Of a DNA stretch of 62,720 bases, positions 27,299-36,972 are shown piece after piece. The notes under the pieces were generated by a model. It did not search any database, was not told the origin of the DNA, and was given only the letters and a program-made list of their open reading frames with translations. The translations under genes were made by a program, and so were the position numbers. Source of the DNA: Galactobacter valiniphilus (GTDB lineage Bacteria > Actinomycetota > Actinomycetes > Actinomycetales > Micrococcaceae); NCBI RefSeq assembly GCF_003575975.1, contig NZ_QQXK01000021.1, positions 1 to 62,720 on the forward strand, given 5' to 3'. The stretch's first letter is position 1, and every line of letters begins with the position of its first letter.

Positions 27299-28009
27299 AT
27301 GGCTGATCAGCAGCAGCTGGCGGAGCGTCTTGGGGTCACTATTGATCCCGAGACGCTCCGTTTGGCGTTGACGCACCGTTCGTACGCCTACGAGAACGGC
27401 GGCATCCCCACCAACGAGCGCCTGGAGTTCCTGGGCGACTCGGTGCTGGGGTTCTCCGTCACGGGGCACCTGTACGAGCACTACCCGCACCTGCCCGAGG
27501 GCGAGCTGGCCAAGCGCCGCGCCGCCGTCGTGAGCACGCGGGCACTCGCGCGCCTGGCGCGTGAGATCGGCGTGGGGGAGTTCATCCTCCTGGGCCAGGG
27601 CGAAATCCGCACCAACGGGCGCGATAAGTCCTCCATCCTCGCCGACACCATGGAGGCGCTCTTCGGCGCCACCTTCCTGAGCTCGGGCCTCGAGCCGGCC
27701 CGCGAGCTGGTGCTGCGCCTCGTCCTTCCACTCCTCGTTGAGGTGGACGACTTCGGGGCAGGCACCGACTGGAAGACCTCCATCCAGGAGGCCGCGGCCG
27801 AGCATTCGCTCGGAGCCGTCCAGTACGAGGTCACGGGCGAGGGCCCGGATCACGCCCGCGTCTACCACGCCGTGCTGCACATCGGTGAGGCCACCTACGC
27901 GAGCGGCACCGGCCACTCCAAGAAGGAGGCCGAGCAGGAGGCTGCCGAGGCGTCCTGGAAGATCCTGCGCCGCGATCTCGACGCCAAGGCAGCGGCCAAG
28001 GGTGCCTGA
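27299..28009 (+). CDS. rnc: Ribonuclease III
   Basis: RNase III cleaves double-stranded RNA, including rRNA precursors. The 236-residue protein has the catalytic signature [13 protein letters not shown] (about 39-51), a second metal-site block DTMEALFGA (about 115-123) and a C-terminal dsRNA-binding domain ([13 protein letters not shown] to the end). ATG is 8 bases after rpmF. The end overlaps mutM by 8 bases. Confidence 0.97.
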   Translation: MADQQQLAERLGVTIDPETLRLALTHRSYAYENGGIPTNERLEFLGDSVLGFSVTGHLYEHYPHLPEGELAKRRAAVVSTRALARLAREIGVGEFILLGQGEIRTNGRDKSSILADTMEALFGATFLSSGLEPARELVLRLVLPLLVEVDDFGAGTDWKTSIQEAAAEHSLGAVQYEVTGEGPDHARVYHAVLHIGEATYASGTGHSKKEAEQEAAEASWKILRRDLDAKAAAKGA

Positions 28010-28940
28010 GCTTCCCGAGGTGGAGGTGGTCCGGCGTGGGCTGGCCACTTGGGTCACGGGGCGCACCATTGAGCGCGCCTCCGTGCTCGACCCCCGCGCG
28101 GTCCGTCGCCATGGCGACGGACCGCGCGACCTCGAACTCAGCCTGGCCGGGGCGAGCGTGCTCGCCGCCGTCCGCCGCGGCAAGTTCTTGTGGCTCCCCG
28201 TCCGCTTGGCGGATGAAGCGCCCGACGTCGCCCCGAGCGTCGCGCTCATGGCCCACCTCGGGATGTCGGGCCAGCTCCTCGTCGAGGACGCTGAGGCCCC
28301 GGTCGAAAAGCACGCTCGCGTGGTGCTCGACCTCAGCGCGCGGTCGGACGCCCCGGCTCAGTTGCGCTTCGTTGACCAGCGCCTGTTCGGAGGGCTCTGG
28401 CTCTCCCCGCTCCAAGCCACCCCGGACGCCCTGCCGGGCGGAGCCGGGTCGAGCGAAGCAAGCATCCCGGTGGACGGGGCACATGTGGCCCGGGATGTCC
28501 TGGACCCTGCCGTCACGGCGCTGGGATTGCATGCGGCGCTGGCCAAGAAGCAGACCGCCATCAAGGCGGCGATCCTCGATCAAGCGATCCTGAGCGGCGT
28601 CGGCAACATCTACGCGGACGAGGCGCTCTGGCGCGCGCGCCTTCACTACCTCACGCCCGCTGCGCGCCTGAGCCGGGCCAAGGTCGCCGAGCTCCTCGGC
28701 CACCTCCGCGAGGTCATGCGCGACGCCCTGGCGGCCGGCGGCACGAGCTTCGACTCGCTCTACGTCAACGTCAACGGCGCCTCCGGGTACTTCGACCGCT
28801 CCTTGAACGCGTACGGCCGCGAGGGCGAGGCCTGCGCGCACTGCGCCGCAACGAATCGACCGGGCCGCATCCTGCGCGAGAAGTGGGGCGGGCGGTCCTC
28901 CTTCCGTTGCTCCCGCTGCCAACGCACCCCGCGGGCTTAG
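28002..28940 (+). CDS. mutM: Formamidopyrimidine-DNA glycosylase
   Basis: MutM removes 8-oxoguanine and other oxidised purines and nicks the abasic site. The 312-residue protein starts GTG with [13 protein letters not shown], so Pro2 and Glu3, the catalytic residues, follow the initiator. It has the H2TH region ([20 protein letters not shown]) and a C-terminal four-cysteine zinc finger (CAHC then CSRC). A stretch near residues 140-160 is longer than in E. coli. It overlaps rnc. Confidence 0.96.
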   Translation: MPELPEVEVVRRGLATWVTGRTIERASVLDPRAVRRHGDGPRDLELSLAGASVLAAVRRGKFLWLPVRLADEAPDVAPSVALMAHLGMSGQLLVEDAEAPVEKHARVVLDLSARSDAPAQLRFVDQRLFGGLWLSPLQATPDALPGGAGSSEASIPVDGAHVARDVLDPAVTALGLHAALAKKQTAIKAAILDQAILSGVGNIYADEALWRARLHYLTPAARLSRAKVAELLGHLREVMRDALAAGGTSFDSLYVNVNGASGYFDRSLNAYGREGEACAHCAATNRPGRILREKWGGRSSFRCSRCQRTPRA

Positions 28941-29002
28941 GGCCGCCCTGCGGCGCGCCAGGCCCGGTGCAGCGAGCCCCCGTCGTGGATACTTGAATCA
29001 CC

Positions 29003-32000
29003 ATGCACCTCAAGAGCCTCACGATCCGCGGCTTCAAGTCCTTTGCCTCGGCCACGACCTTCGACTTCGAGCCCGGCGTCACCGCCGTGGTGGGCCCCAA
29101 CGGCTCCGGCAAGTCGAACGTCGTCGACGCGCTGGCCTGGGTCATGGGCGAGCAGGGCGCCAAGACCCTGCGCGGCGGCAAGATGGAAGACGTGATCTTC
29201 GCCGGCACCTCCGGCCGCGCGCCGCTCGGCCGCGCCCAAGTGACCCTGACGATCGACAACACCGACGGTGCACTGCCGATCGAATACGCCGAGGTCACGA
29301 TCTCCCGCACGCTCTTCCGTTCCGGCGGTTCCGAGTACGCGATCAACGGTTCCCCCGCCCGCCTCTTCGATATCCAGGAGCTGCTCTCCGACTCCGGCCT
29401 GGGCCGCGAGATGCACGTCATCGTGGGGCAGGGACAGCTCGACCGCGTGCTTCACGCGACCCCCGAGGACCGCCGCGGCTTCATCGAGGAGGCCGCCGGC
29501 ATCCTGAAGCATCGCCGGCGCAAGGAAAAGACGCTCCGCAAGCTGGATGCGACCCAGGCGAATCTCGACCGGCTCGAGGACCTCACCAAGGAGATCGCCA
29601 GGCAGCTCAAGCCGCTGGGCAAGCAGGCGGCCACGGCCCGTCGCGCCCGGACGGTTCAGGCCACACTGCGCGACGCCAAGGCCCGTCTGCTGGCCGACGA
29701 CCTCGACGCCGTGCGTGTCGAGGGGGCGGCTGCCGAGCGGGCGCGGCAGGAGGCCCAAGCGGCCCTGGCGGAAACACAGCGGGTGAGCGACGAGGGTTCC
29801 GGTGCCCTGGCCCGGCTGGAGGCGGAGGCCGCGGCCCAGGCGCCGGCCGCGGCGGCGGCGCGCGAGACCTGGTACGAGCTCTCCCGGCTGGATGAGCGTT
29901 TCCGCGCCCTCGGTGGGCTCGCCCAAGAGCGTCGCCGCTTGCTGGGTGCACCCGAGCCGACGAGCGAACGCGCCGAGGATCCCGAGGCCCTGCTGCGCCG
30001 CGCCGAGCAGAGTGCCGAGGAAGCGGCATCGGGACGCGCCGCCGTGGACCTCGCGGGCGAGAGCCTGACGCGGGCCACCGAGCGACGGACTGCTGCCGAG
30101 GAGGCCCAGCGGGCCGAGGACCAACGGATCACGGCGGTGCTGCGCGCCGTCGCGGATCGACGCGAGGGGCTGGCCCGGCTGGCCGGCAGCGTGGGCACCG
30201 CCCGGGCCACGGCCGAGGCGGCCGAACAGGCGATGCGCCGAGCACAGGAACAGCTTGCCCTCGCCGAGGGCCGCGGCGACGAGGCCACCGGCGCTCTCGA
30301 CGCCGCGCGCGAGCTCGCCGGGCGGCTCGAAGCCCAGCTGAACGCGCCCCGCGAGCGGGTCGAGCGGGCCCGGCTCGGCCGTGCCGACGCGGAGGAGGCG
30401 CTCGGTTCCGCACGCCGCCGCTTGGGGCCGCTCACCGAGGCCAGGGCGGCGCTCGGCGCCAAGGTGGAGCTACTCTCGGAGGACAGCGCACCCCCGCGGG
30501 ACGCGGCGGACTACGTGGCGCCGCACGAAGAGCAGTTGCTGGGTGTCCTGGCCGATCGCCTCATCGTTGCGCCGGGAAACGAGTCGGCCGTGCAGGCCGC
30601 GCTGGCCGGCGCCGAGCGCGCCCTCGTGGCGAAGGACCGGTCCGTGCTCCTCGCCGTGGCGGCGGCCGACGTCGCCACGCCCGGCGCGCACCTGCGCCTC
30701 GTGGCGCCCCTGAGCCAGCCGCCCGTCGTCGTGCCTCCCGAGGGCACACGCCCCGTCCTGGAGCTCGTCGAGGCCGACTCCGACGTGGCACCCGTCCTGC
30801 GCGCGCTCCTCGCCGACTGTGTGCTGGCGCCGGACGACGACGCCGCCCAGGTGGCGAGCGCGGTCCCCGGGATCGTGGTGGTGACCCCCGAGGGGCATCG
30901 CTGGGAAGGTGCCCAGCTGGTCCTGGGCGGGGGCGCCGAGCCGGCCGCCCTGGCGCGGCGTGCCGCGCTCGCACAGGCGCGCGAGGGCCTGAGCGAGGCC
31001 GTCGAGGCAGAGCACGCGGCGCGAGCCGACGTCGAGGCAGCCGAGCCCGCCCTGCTGGCAGGGAGCCAGGAGCTCGACGCGGCTCAGCTTGCCCTGCGCG
31101 AGGCCGAGCGCGAATCCTCCGCGGCGACCGCCGAGCTGCGGCGGCTCGAGGCCATGGCCGCGCAGGCCGGCGCCGAGACGGCCAGGCACACCGCCGCCCG
31201 GGAGCGCGCCGCGAGCGATCACGCCGCCGCGCTGATCGAGTTGGCATCACTCGCCGACCGGCTCGAGGCGGCCCAGGCCGTCCCGGAGGAGCTCGAGCCC
31301 TCCACGGGCGAACGCGACCGACTTGCCGAGGCAGCCGTGCAGGCCCGCGCGGAGGAGGTCGAGGCGCGCCTGGCCCTGCGTGCCGCGGAAGAGGGTGTCA
31401 GGCGCCACGAGGAGCGCGAGCGCTCCCTGCGTCGCGCCGCCGAGGCCGAGCGCCTTGCCCGCGCCAAGGCCGCAGAACGCGCGGCCCGCAGGGCGGCCCA
31501 GGCCGCACGCGCGGAGGAGGTCGAGCGGCTCGTCACCGTGGTCCGCGAGGAGCTCCACCGCCGTATCGATGCCGCCGCCCTGGCCGTGCAGGAGGCCGAG
31601 GAGGCCGGGCGTCGGCAGGCGGCGGCGGTCCAGGCGGCGCGCGCGCAGGCGCAGCGCCTCGCGGCACAGGTGCAGGAACTCACGGAGGCCTCGCACAGCG
31701 CCCAACTCGATCAGACCCAGCGCGAGGCGCGCGAGGCGAGCCTCGTCGAGCGCTCGCTGAGCGAGCTGGGCCTCAGCCCGGAGGCGCTGCTGGACGGCTA
31801 CGGCCCGTCCCTTCCGGTGGAGGTCTTCGAGGCCGAGACCGAGGACAAGTGGGCGGCCCTGCGCCAAGAGGTGGACGACGAGGGGCGGCCGGTCAGTGGC
31901 GTGCCCTACGTCCGGGCCGAGCAGGAGAAGCGGCTCAAGCGCGCCGAGCGTGACCTGGCCGAGCTCGGCAAGGTCAACCCCCTGGCCCTCGAGGAGTTTG

Positions 32001-32578
32001 CAGCCCTTGAGGAGCGCCACGACTACCTCGTGGGGCAGCTCGCCGACCTGCGGTCCTCCCGGGCCGATCTGCTCGAGCTCGTGCGCGAGGTGGACGACCA
32101 CGTGCGCGAGGTCTTTGCCTCGGCCTTCGAGGACACGTCCCGTGAGTTCGTGAAGGTCTTCGCGAAGCTCTTCCCGGGCGGCGAGGGCCGCCTCAAGCTC
32201 ACGGATCCGGGCGATCTCCTGACCACGGGCATCGAGGTGGAGGCTCTCCCCGCCGGCAAGAAGGTCAAGCGGCTCTCCCTGCTCTCGGGTGGCGAGCGCT
32301 CGCTCATCGCCATCGCCCTGCTCGTGGCGATCTTCACGGCCCGGCCCTCGCCGTTCTACGTCATGGACGAGGTTGAGGCGGCCCTAGACGAGCGCAACCT
32401 CATGCGCCTGCTCGGGGTGTTCTCCGATCTGCGTGAGCACAGCCAGCTCATCATCATCACGCACCAGAAGCACACGATGGACATCGCCGACGCGCTCTAC
32501 GGTGTCTCAATGCGTGGCGATGGGGTCACACGGGTCATCAGCCAGCGGATCATTCGGGACACCGAGCCGCGGCTGTGA
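29003..32578 (+). CDS. smc: Chromosome segregation protein SMC
   Basis: SMC, with ScpA and ScpB, condenses and separates chromosomes. The 1191-residue protein has Walker A GPNGSGKSN (about 32-40), two long Ala/Glu/Arg-rich coiled coils, a hinge near residues 500-640, the ABC signature LLSGGERS near 1092 and Walker B FYVMDEVEAALD. ATG at 29003 follows a 62-base gap after mutM. In most relatives ftsY follows directly; here 4.4 kb of envelope genes intervene. Confidence 0.97.
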   Translation: MHLKSLTIRGFKSFASATTFDFEPGVTAVVGPNGSGKSNVVDALAWVMGEQGAKTLRGGKMEDVIFAGTSGRAPLGRAQVTLTIDNTDGALPIEYAEVTISRTLFRSGGSEYAINGSPARLFDIQELLSDSGLGREMHVIVGQGQLDRVLHATPEDRRGFIEEAAGILKHRRRKEKTLRKLDATQANLDRLEDLTKEIARQLKPLGKQAATARRARTVQATLRDAKARLLADDLDAVRVEGAAAERARQEAQAALAETQRVSDEGSGALARLEAEAAAQAPAAAAARETWYELSRLDERFRALGGLAQERRRLLGAPEPTSERAEDPEALLRRAEQSAEEAASGRAAVDLAGESLTRATERRTAAEEAQRAEDQRITAVLRAVADRREGLARLAGSVGTARATAEAAEQAMRRAQEQLALAEGRGDEATGALDAARELAGRLEAQLNAPRERVERARLGRADAEEALGSARRRLGPLTEARAALGAKVELLSEDSAPPRDAADYVAPHEEQLLGVLADRLIVAPGNESAVQAALAGAERALVAKDRSVLLAVAAADVATPGAHLRLVAPLSQPPVVVPPEGTRPVLELVEADSDVAPVLRALLADCVLAPDDDAAQVASAVPGIVVVTPEGHRWEGAQLVLGGGAEPAALARRAALAQAREGLSEAVEAEHAARADVEAAEPALLAGSQELDAAQLALREAERESSAATAELRRLEAMAAQAGAETARHTAARERAASDHAAALIELASLADRLEAAQAVPEELEPSTGERDRLAEAAVQARAEEVEARLALRAAEEGVRRHEERERSLRRAAEAERLARAKAAERAARRAAQAARAEEVERLVTVVREELHRRIDAAALAVQEAEEAGRRQAAAVQAARAQAQRLAAQVQELTEASHSAQLDQTQREAREASLVERSLSELGLSPEALLDGYGPSLPVEVFEAETEDKWAALRQEVDDEGRPVSGVPYVRAEQEKRLKRAERDLAELGKVNPLALEEFAALEERHDYLVGQLADLRSSRADLLELVREVDDHVREVFASAFEDTSREFVKVFAKLFPGGEGRLKLTDPGDLLTTGIEVEALPAGKKVKRLSLLSGGERSLIAIALLVAIFTARPSPFYVMDEVEAALDERNLMRLLGVFSDLREHSQLIIITHQKHTMDIADALYGVSMRGDGVTRVISQRIIRDTEPRL

Positions 32579-32616
32579 GCGCGCCGCAGGGTGCCTTGAG
32601 CAGGGGCGACGTATCC

Positions 32617-32622
32617 TAGACC
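32617..32622 (+). promoter_or_regulatory. Possible -10 of TarS-like gene
   Basis: TAGACC follows TTGAGC (32596) by 15 bases and lies 41 bases before the gene. The spacing is short, so this is tentative. Confidence 0.35.
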
Positions 32623-32663
32623 CATCCGATCGGACATTCCGGTCACCACACCAGTGAGGGTTC

Positions 32664-34178
32664 ATGCAGCACGAGAGGCCGCGCGTCAGCGTCGTCATCC
32701 CCGTTTACAACTCCATGCCGTACCTCCTGAGCACCTTGGGTTCGCTGGCCGACCAAGATCTCGGGGACGGCGAGCTGGAAGTCATCGCAGTCGACGACGG
32801 GTCCACTGATGGCTCCGGCGATGCGCTTGACGCGTTCGCGGCAAAGGATCCGCGCTTCCACGTGATCCACCAGCCGAACTCGGGATGGCCGGGCATGCCC
32901 CGCAATAGGGGGATGGACCGAGCTCAGGGTGACTTCGTCTTTTTCATGGACGCCGACGATACGATGGCGCCCGAGGCCCTGCGAACGATGATCGAGGACG
33001 CCGATGCCCAGAGCACCGACGTCGTGATTCCCCGAATGCAAGGGACGGGCGGGCGCGGCGTTCAGGGCGTGTTCACCAAGCACCCGCATGGTCAGATCTC
33101 CGTCAGCAAGGCGCTCGAGACGCTCTCGCCTCAGAAGCTGTTCCGCACCGATTTCCTTCGCGAGAACGACATCCGCTTTCCGGAGGGCAAGGTTCGTCTG
33201 GAAGACGGCATGTTTGTCGCGAAGGCGTACGTGCTCGCACGACGCATCGACATCCTGACTCGCACCCCTCTTTACTTCATTCACCAGCGCGATGATGGCC
33301 AGAACATTTCATCGCGGCCCATCGACGCCGCCGGGTACGACAATTCGGTTCGTGTCATCTCCGAGATCGTGCGAGCGGGCACTCCCGATCCGGCCGAAGC
33401 CGACCGGCTCACGCTTGAGCTATTCACCCGCAAGGGGCTGCGCTGGTACGCGCCGAAGCGGTGGATTCGCATGCGCCCCGCTCGACAGCAGGAATGGTTT
33501 GATCTGCATCACCAGTTCATGCTCGACATGATCCCGGTCGGCTTGGAAAATTCGGTGGCTAAGGTGGAGGACCAGCGCAAGCTGCGGCTCCTGCGCGCGG
33601 GCGATCTGCAGGGCATGCGGCAACTGATCCAGGACGGCGTGAACCTGGAACACCAATCCCTGGTGCGGGATGTGGCTTTGCGGGGAGCGCAACTCGAGCT
33701 GGTGGTTCGATTCACTTTGCCGCAGGTGGCCGTCGACGCAAGCTCCCTGACGCACAGCGCCCGCATGAAGATTGCCTTTGCGGCAGGCCGCCTCTTGGCG
33801 CCCCTGCAGCGATGGGACATGCCGGGAAAGGTGGTTCGGCGCCTCGAACGGGTCGTCGGTGGCGCCAGGCCGTCCGTGCGTCTTGAGCTCGGTGGGCGAG
33901 GCAGCTCCAAGACGGCCTCCTTGGAGCCGCGGCCGGGACTGTGGGATGCCGGCGAGGGAACGGTCGAGGCGCGCTTTCTCGTCCCTCACAAGGTTCTCCG
34001 TAGATTCTCGGGCCAGATTGTCGACTGTTGGAGCGTCCTGTGCACGCCTTCGGGGGTGCCCGGTCCGCGCTTCCGCGTGCAGGCCCCCTCATCCCTTGCC
34101 GGCGCTGCCAAGGCGCCGGTGCGGCCCTACGCCACGGTTCAAGGAAACTTCAGCATCGATCTGCGCGGTCTGAAGTAG
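32664..34178 (+). CDS. GT2 glycosyltransferase, TarS-like
   Basis: This 504-residue protein has an N-terminal GT-A domain: VSVVIPVYNSMPYLLSTL, PRNRGMDRAQGDFVFF and DADD at 96-99. A block with LSPQKLFRTDFLRENDIRFPE and LEDGMFVAKAY recalls the S. aureus wall teichoic acid beta-GlcNAc transferase TarS in order and wording. The C-terminal 150 or so residues are beta-rich, like the TarS tail. It therefore probably glycosylates teichoic acid in the cytoplasm. The gene sits alone between smc and a convergent MFS gene, 6 kb from the WTA locus. No signal peptide or membrane segment is seen. Confidence 0.82.
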   Translation: MQHERPRVSVVIPVYNSMPYLLSTLGSLADQDLGDGELEVIAVDDGSTDGSGDALDAFAAKDPRFHVIHQPNSGWPGMPRNRGMDRAQGDFVFFMDADDTMAPEALRTMIEDADAQSTDVVIPRMQGTGGRGVQGVFTKHPHGQISVSKALETLSPQKLFRTDFLRENDIRFPEGKVRLEDGMFVAKAYVLARRIDILTRTPLYFIHQRDDGQNISSRPIDAAGYDNSVRVISEIVRAGTPDPAEADRLTLELFTRKGLRWYAPKRWIRMRPARQQEWFDLHHQFMLDMIPVGLENSVAKVEDQRKLRLLRAGDLQGMRQLIQDGVNLEHQSLVRDVALRGAQLELVVRFTLPQVAVDASSLTHSARMKIAFAAGRLLAPLQRWDMPGKVVRRLERVVGGARPSVRLELGGRGSSKTASLEPRPGLWDAGEGTVEARFLVPHKVLRRFSGQIVDCWSVLCTPSGVPGPRFRVQAPSSLAGAAKAPVRPYATVQGNFSIDLRGLK

Positions 34179-34206
34179 GACGGCGGATCCGAGGCCGGCC
34201 TGCGCG

Positions 34207-35436
34207 CTAGCGCGCGGCCGGCCTCACTCGCGCCCAGGCGATGACGCCGAGCACCATGATGAGCCCGGAGATCGCGAACGCCGGGGCGTACCCGAAGTGG
34301 TCGGACAGGTAGCCGGCGATGAGCGGCGCAGCGATGGCCGGGAGGTCCGCCGCCATCTGGAAGGCCGCCATGGCCCGGCCCGCCGAGCGCTCGGGACCCA
34401 CCGTGTCGGCGATGGTCGCCTGCTGCGCGGGACCGAACATCCCGGTGCCGAGGCCCGAAAGCAGCGACAGCGCGATCAGCACCCACGCGTCGGAGCTGAG
34501 GCCCAGCACCGACCCGGTGATCGCGGCGAGGCTCATGCCGATCACGATGGGCAGGCGCCGCCCCACCCGGTCCGACCAGCGTCCGGAGAAGCTGAGGGCG
34601 GCGGCGTTGCCCACGGCAAAGGCCGTCAGGACGAGGCCCACCTCGAAGGCGTTCATGCCCAGCGCGCCGGCGGCAAAGAGCGGCACGAGGGAGGTGCGCA
34701 CACCGAAGGTCACCCAGCCGTTGCCGAAATTGCCGATCATGGCGGCGCGGTAGGCGGGGGAGGACCAGGCCTCGCGCAGGCTCAGCGGAGGCAGCACGGC
34801 GCCTTCGTCCTTGGCACGCAGCGAACGTCGCACGCCAACCAGAAACACGTAAACCACGGCCGCCGCGATCACGAGGGCCACGCCGTAGATCAGGAACGGG
34901 GCTCGGTACCCGAGGGGCGAGAGCAGCCCTCCCACGAGCGGTCCGGCCACGTTGCCGATGAGGAAGGCACCGCCGTACAGGCCAGCCACGCGCCCGCGTA
35001 GCGTGGCGGGGGCGCGGCGGGCCAGGAAGGCCCCGGCGGACACGGTGAAGAGTGTGGAGCCGATGCCGCCCACCGCGCGGAAGACAATGAGCGTCCAGTA
35101 ATCGTTGGCGTACGCGCAGGTGATCGTCGAGGCGGCGACGATGAGCACGCCGCTCACGTAGCCGATCGGCTCGCCCCAGCGCTCGGTGATCCGCCCGGAG
35201 GCGGGGGCGAAGAGCAGACGGGTCGCCGCGAACACGGACACGATGGCCGCCGCGGCGGCGTTGGAGACCCCGAAGCTCTGCGCGTAGCTCGGCAAGATGG
35301 GGGCGATCAGGCCGAAGCCGAGCGCCACGATGAGCGCGGCGCCGATCAGCACCACGATGTCGCGCGGGATCCGCGCGGGATCCGACGAGGTCGTGCCGTC
35401 CGCCGAGAAATCGGCGGAGTCGGGGGACCGAGACAT
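34207..35436 (-). CDS. MFS transporter
   Basis: This 409-residue major facilitator has about 12 membrane helices and the loop motif between helices 2 and 3 (ASGRITERWGEPIGY), typical of the drug/sugar exporter subfamilies. Its substrate is unknown. I chose the ATG at 35436, which has AGAGG 8 bases upstream. A TTG further out would extend into the divergent gene. It converges on the TarS-like gene (28-base gap) and diverges from the GT-C gene. Confidence 0.85.
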   Translation of the reverse strand: MSRSPDSADFSADGTTSSDPARIPRDIVVLIGAALIVALGFGLIAPILPSYAQSFGVSNAAAAAIVSVFAATRLLFAPASGRITERWGEPIGYVSGVLIVAASTITCAYANDYWTLIVFRAVGGIGSTLFTVSAGAFLARRAPATLRGRVAGLYGGAFLIGNVAGPLVGGLLSPLGYRAPFLIYGVALVIAAAVVYVFLVGVRRSLRAKDEGAVLPPLSLREAWSSPAYRAAMIGNFGNGWVTFGVRTSLVPLFAAGALGMNAFEVGLVLTAFAVGNAAALSFSGRWSDRVGRRLPIVIGMSLAAITGSVLGLSSDAWVLIALSLLSGLGTGMFGPAQQATIADTVGPERSAGRAMAAFQMAADLPAIAAPLIAGYLSDHFGYAPAFAISGLIMVLGVIAWARVRPAAR

Positions 35437-35450
35437 ATTCTGGCCTCTTT

Positions 35451-36941
35451 GTGCATTTGAAGTATCTTTCAAAGGTGATACAGAACAACCTTATCCGTGT
35501 CGCCAGGCGTGGCATGACTTTTCAGCACTGGGCACTGTTCGTCGGGCTAGCGGCGGCCATCTTTAGCGCCGCATTGTCGTGGGTCGCCTCCCTGGGCAGC
35601 GACGAGGCGGCGACGATCGCGAGCGCTACTCGTTCGTGGGGCGGACTCTGGCGTCAGGTGCTCCACATCGACGCGGTTCACGCCGCGTACTACGGAGTCA
35701 TGCACCTGTGGTTCGACGTCTGGGGGGCCAACGCCTTCACCCTCCGAATCTTCAGCGCGTTGTGCGTTGGCGCCACCTCGTATCTGATCGCATTGCTGGG
35801 GCGGCGACTCATTGATGCCCGCGTGGGGGTCGTGAGCGCCGTCGTCTACGCGCTTCTGCCGCGCGTCACGTTCGCAGGTGCCGACGGACGCTCGCCAGCG
35901 CTGTCCGCCCTGCTCGTCGTGGCCGCCACCTTGGTGCTTCTCGTCGCGCTTGAGCGCGGCCGGGTCGGTGCCTGGGTGGCATACGGCGCCCTGGTGGCGG
36001 TGAACGGCAACATCAACTTCTACTCGCTCTTGGTCATCGCCTGCCACGTCATCCTCGTGTCGAGACGCCCAAAGCTCCGGGCCTGGCTGATGAGTGCAGG
36101 CGTCGGAGCCATCACCGCGCTCCCGGTCGTGGCCTTGTCGTTGCGCCAATCGGATCAGGTGAGCTGGATCAAGGCTCCCAACCCCCACTATCTCTCTCTC
36201 GTGTTCGTGGACCAGTGGGGCGAGGTCAACGGATTCGCCGCCGGCCTCATCTGGGTGGGCGCTGGCATCGGCATCTACATCTTGTTGCAGCGGGCTCAGC
36301 GGCGGTTGCCGCTTTTCCTCGTCGTTGCGTCGTTGGGGCCCCTCATTGTTGTGCTGGCAGCATCATTCGTCACTCCGGTCTACCAGCCCCGGTACCTGAC
36401 GTCGTCGACGCCGTTCGTGGCCATCGCCCTGGCTGTGGCTGTGGCGGCGCTGCGGCAGCGCCGCCTGATCGCGGCGACTCTCGTCGCCGCCTTGGCGATT
36501 TCGCTTCCCAGTTGGGGGCAGCAACGCACGCTAAAAGTCAAGGAGGGCACCGATTGGAAGTCCGTGGCGACGTTCGTGGGAGCGCAGCGCGATCGGGATA
36601 TCGTCGAGGCCGCGATCTATGGGCCGACGCCGATCATGACCTACCGCAGCACCCGGCGCATCGCACTGGGGTACCCGGGGGCCTTCGACGGATTGATCGA
36701 CGTGACCCGTGGCAAGGAGGCGGGGATGATCGACTACCTGTGGGGCCACGACGATGACCCGCTCAGGCACCTGAATCGGATCAAGCAGGCGGACCGGGTC
36801 TACTTGCTTGTCGCGGAGAAGGCATTGCCCAAGTGGGGTAAGGGTGTCCCGCAGGCGCTGGTCAAAGCTGGCTTCGAGCAAACGAGCGTTACGACAGTGG
36901 CCGGGACGAGGGTCACGATCTACAACCGCATAGCAGGGTGA
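35451..36941 (+). CDS. GT-C fold membrane glycosyltransferase (putative)
   Basis: A 496-residue membrane protein with roughly ten hydrophobic segments and the layout of family 39/83/87 polyprenyl-phosphate-dependent mannosyltransferases: the first external loop has SDEAATIASATRSW with the acidic pair expected for catalysis, and RYLTSSTPFVAIAL lies before the last helices. It would transfer a sugar from a lipid donor outside the membrane to a protein or glycopolymer. The start is uncertain. GTG at 35451 leaves only 14 bases to the divergent MFS gene, and ATG at 35514 leaves 77. Neither has a strong ribosome site. Confidence 0.7.
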   Translation: MHLKYLSKVIQNNLIRVARRGMTFQHWALFVGLAAAIFSAALSWVASLGSDEAATIASATRSWGGLWRQVLHIDAVHAAYYGVMHLWFDVWGANAFTLRIFSALCVGATSYLIALLGRRLIDARVGVVSAVVYALLPRVTFAGADGRSPALSALLVVAATLVLLVALERGRVGAWVAYGALVAVNGNINFYSLLVIACHVILVSRRPKLRAWLMSAGVGAITALPVVALSLRQSDQVSWIKAPNPHYLSLVFVDQWGEVNGFAAGLIWVGAGIGIYILLQRAQRRLPLFLVVASLGPLIVVLAASFVTPVYQPRYLTSSTPFVAIALAVAVAALRQRRLIAATLVAALAISLPSWGQQRTLKVKEGTDWKSVATFVGAQRDRDIVEAAIYGPTPIMTYRSTRRIALGYPGAFDGLIDVTRGKEAGMIDYLWGHDDDPLRHLNRIKQADRVYLLVAEKALPKWGKGVPQALVKAGFEQTSVTTVAGTRVTIYNRIAG

Positions 36942-36972
36942 GTCTCCCGCGGTGCCGTGAGAGAGTAGAAGC

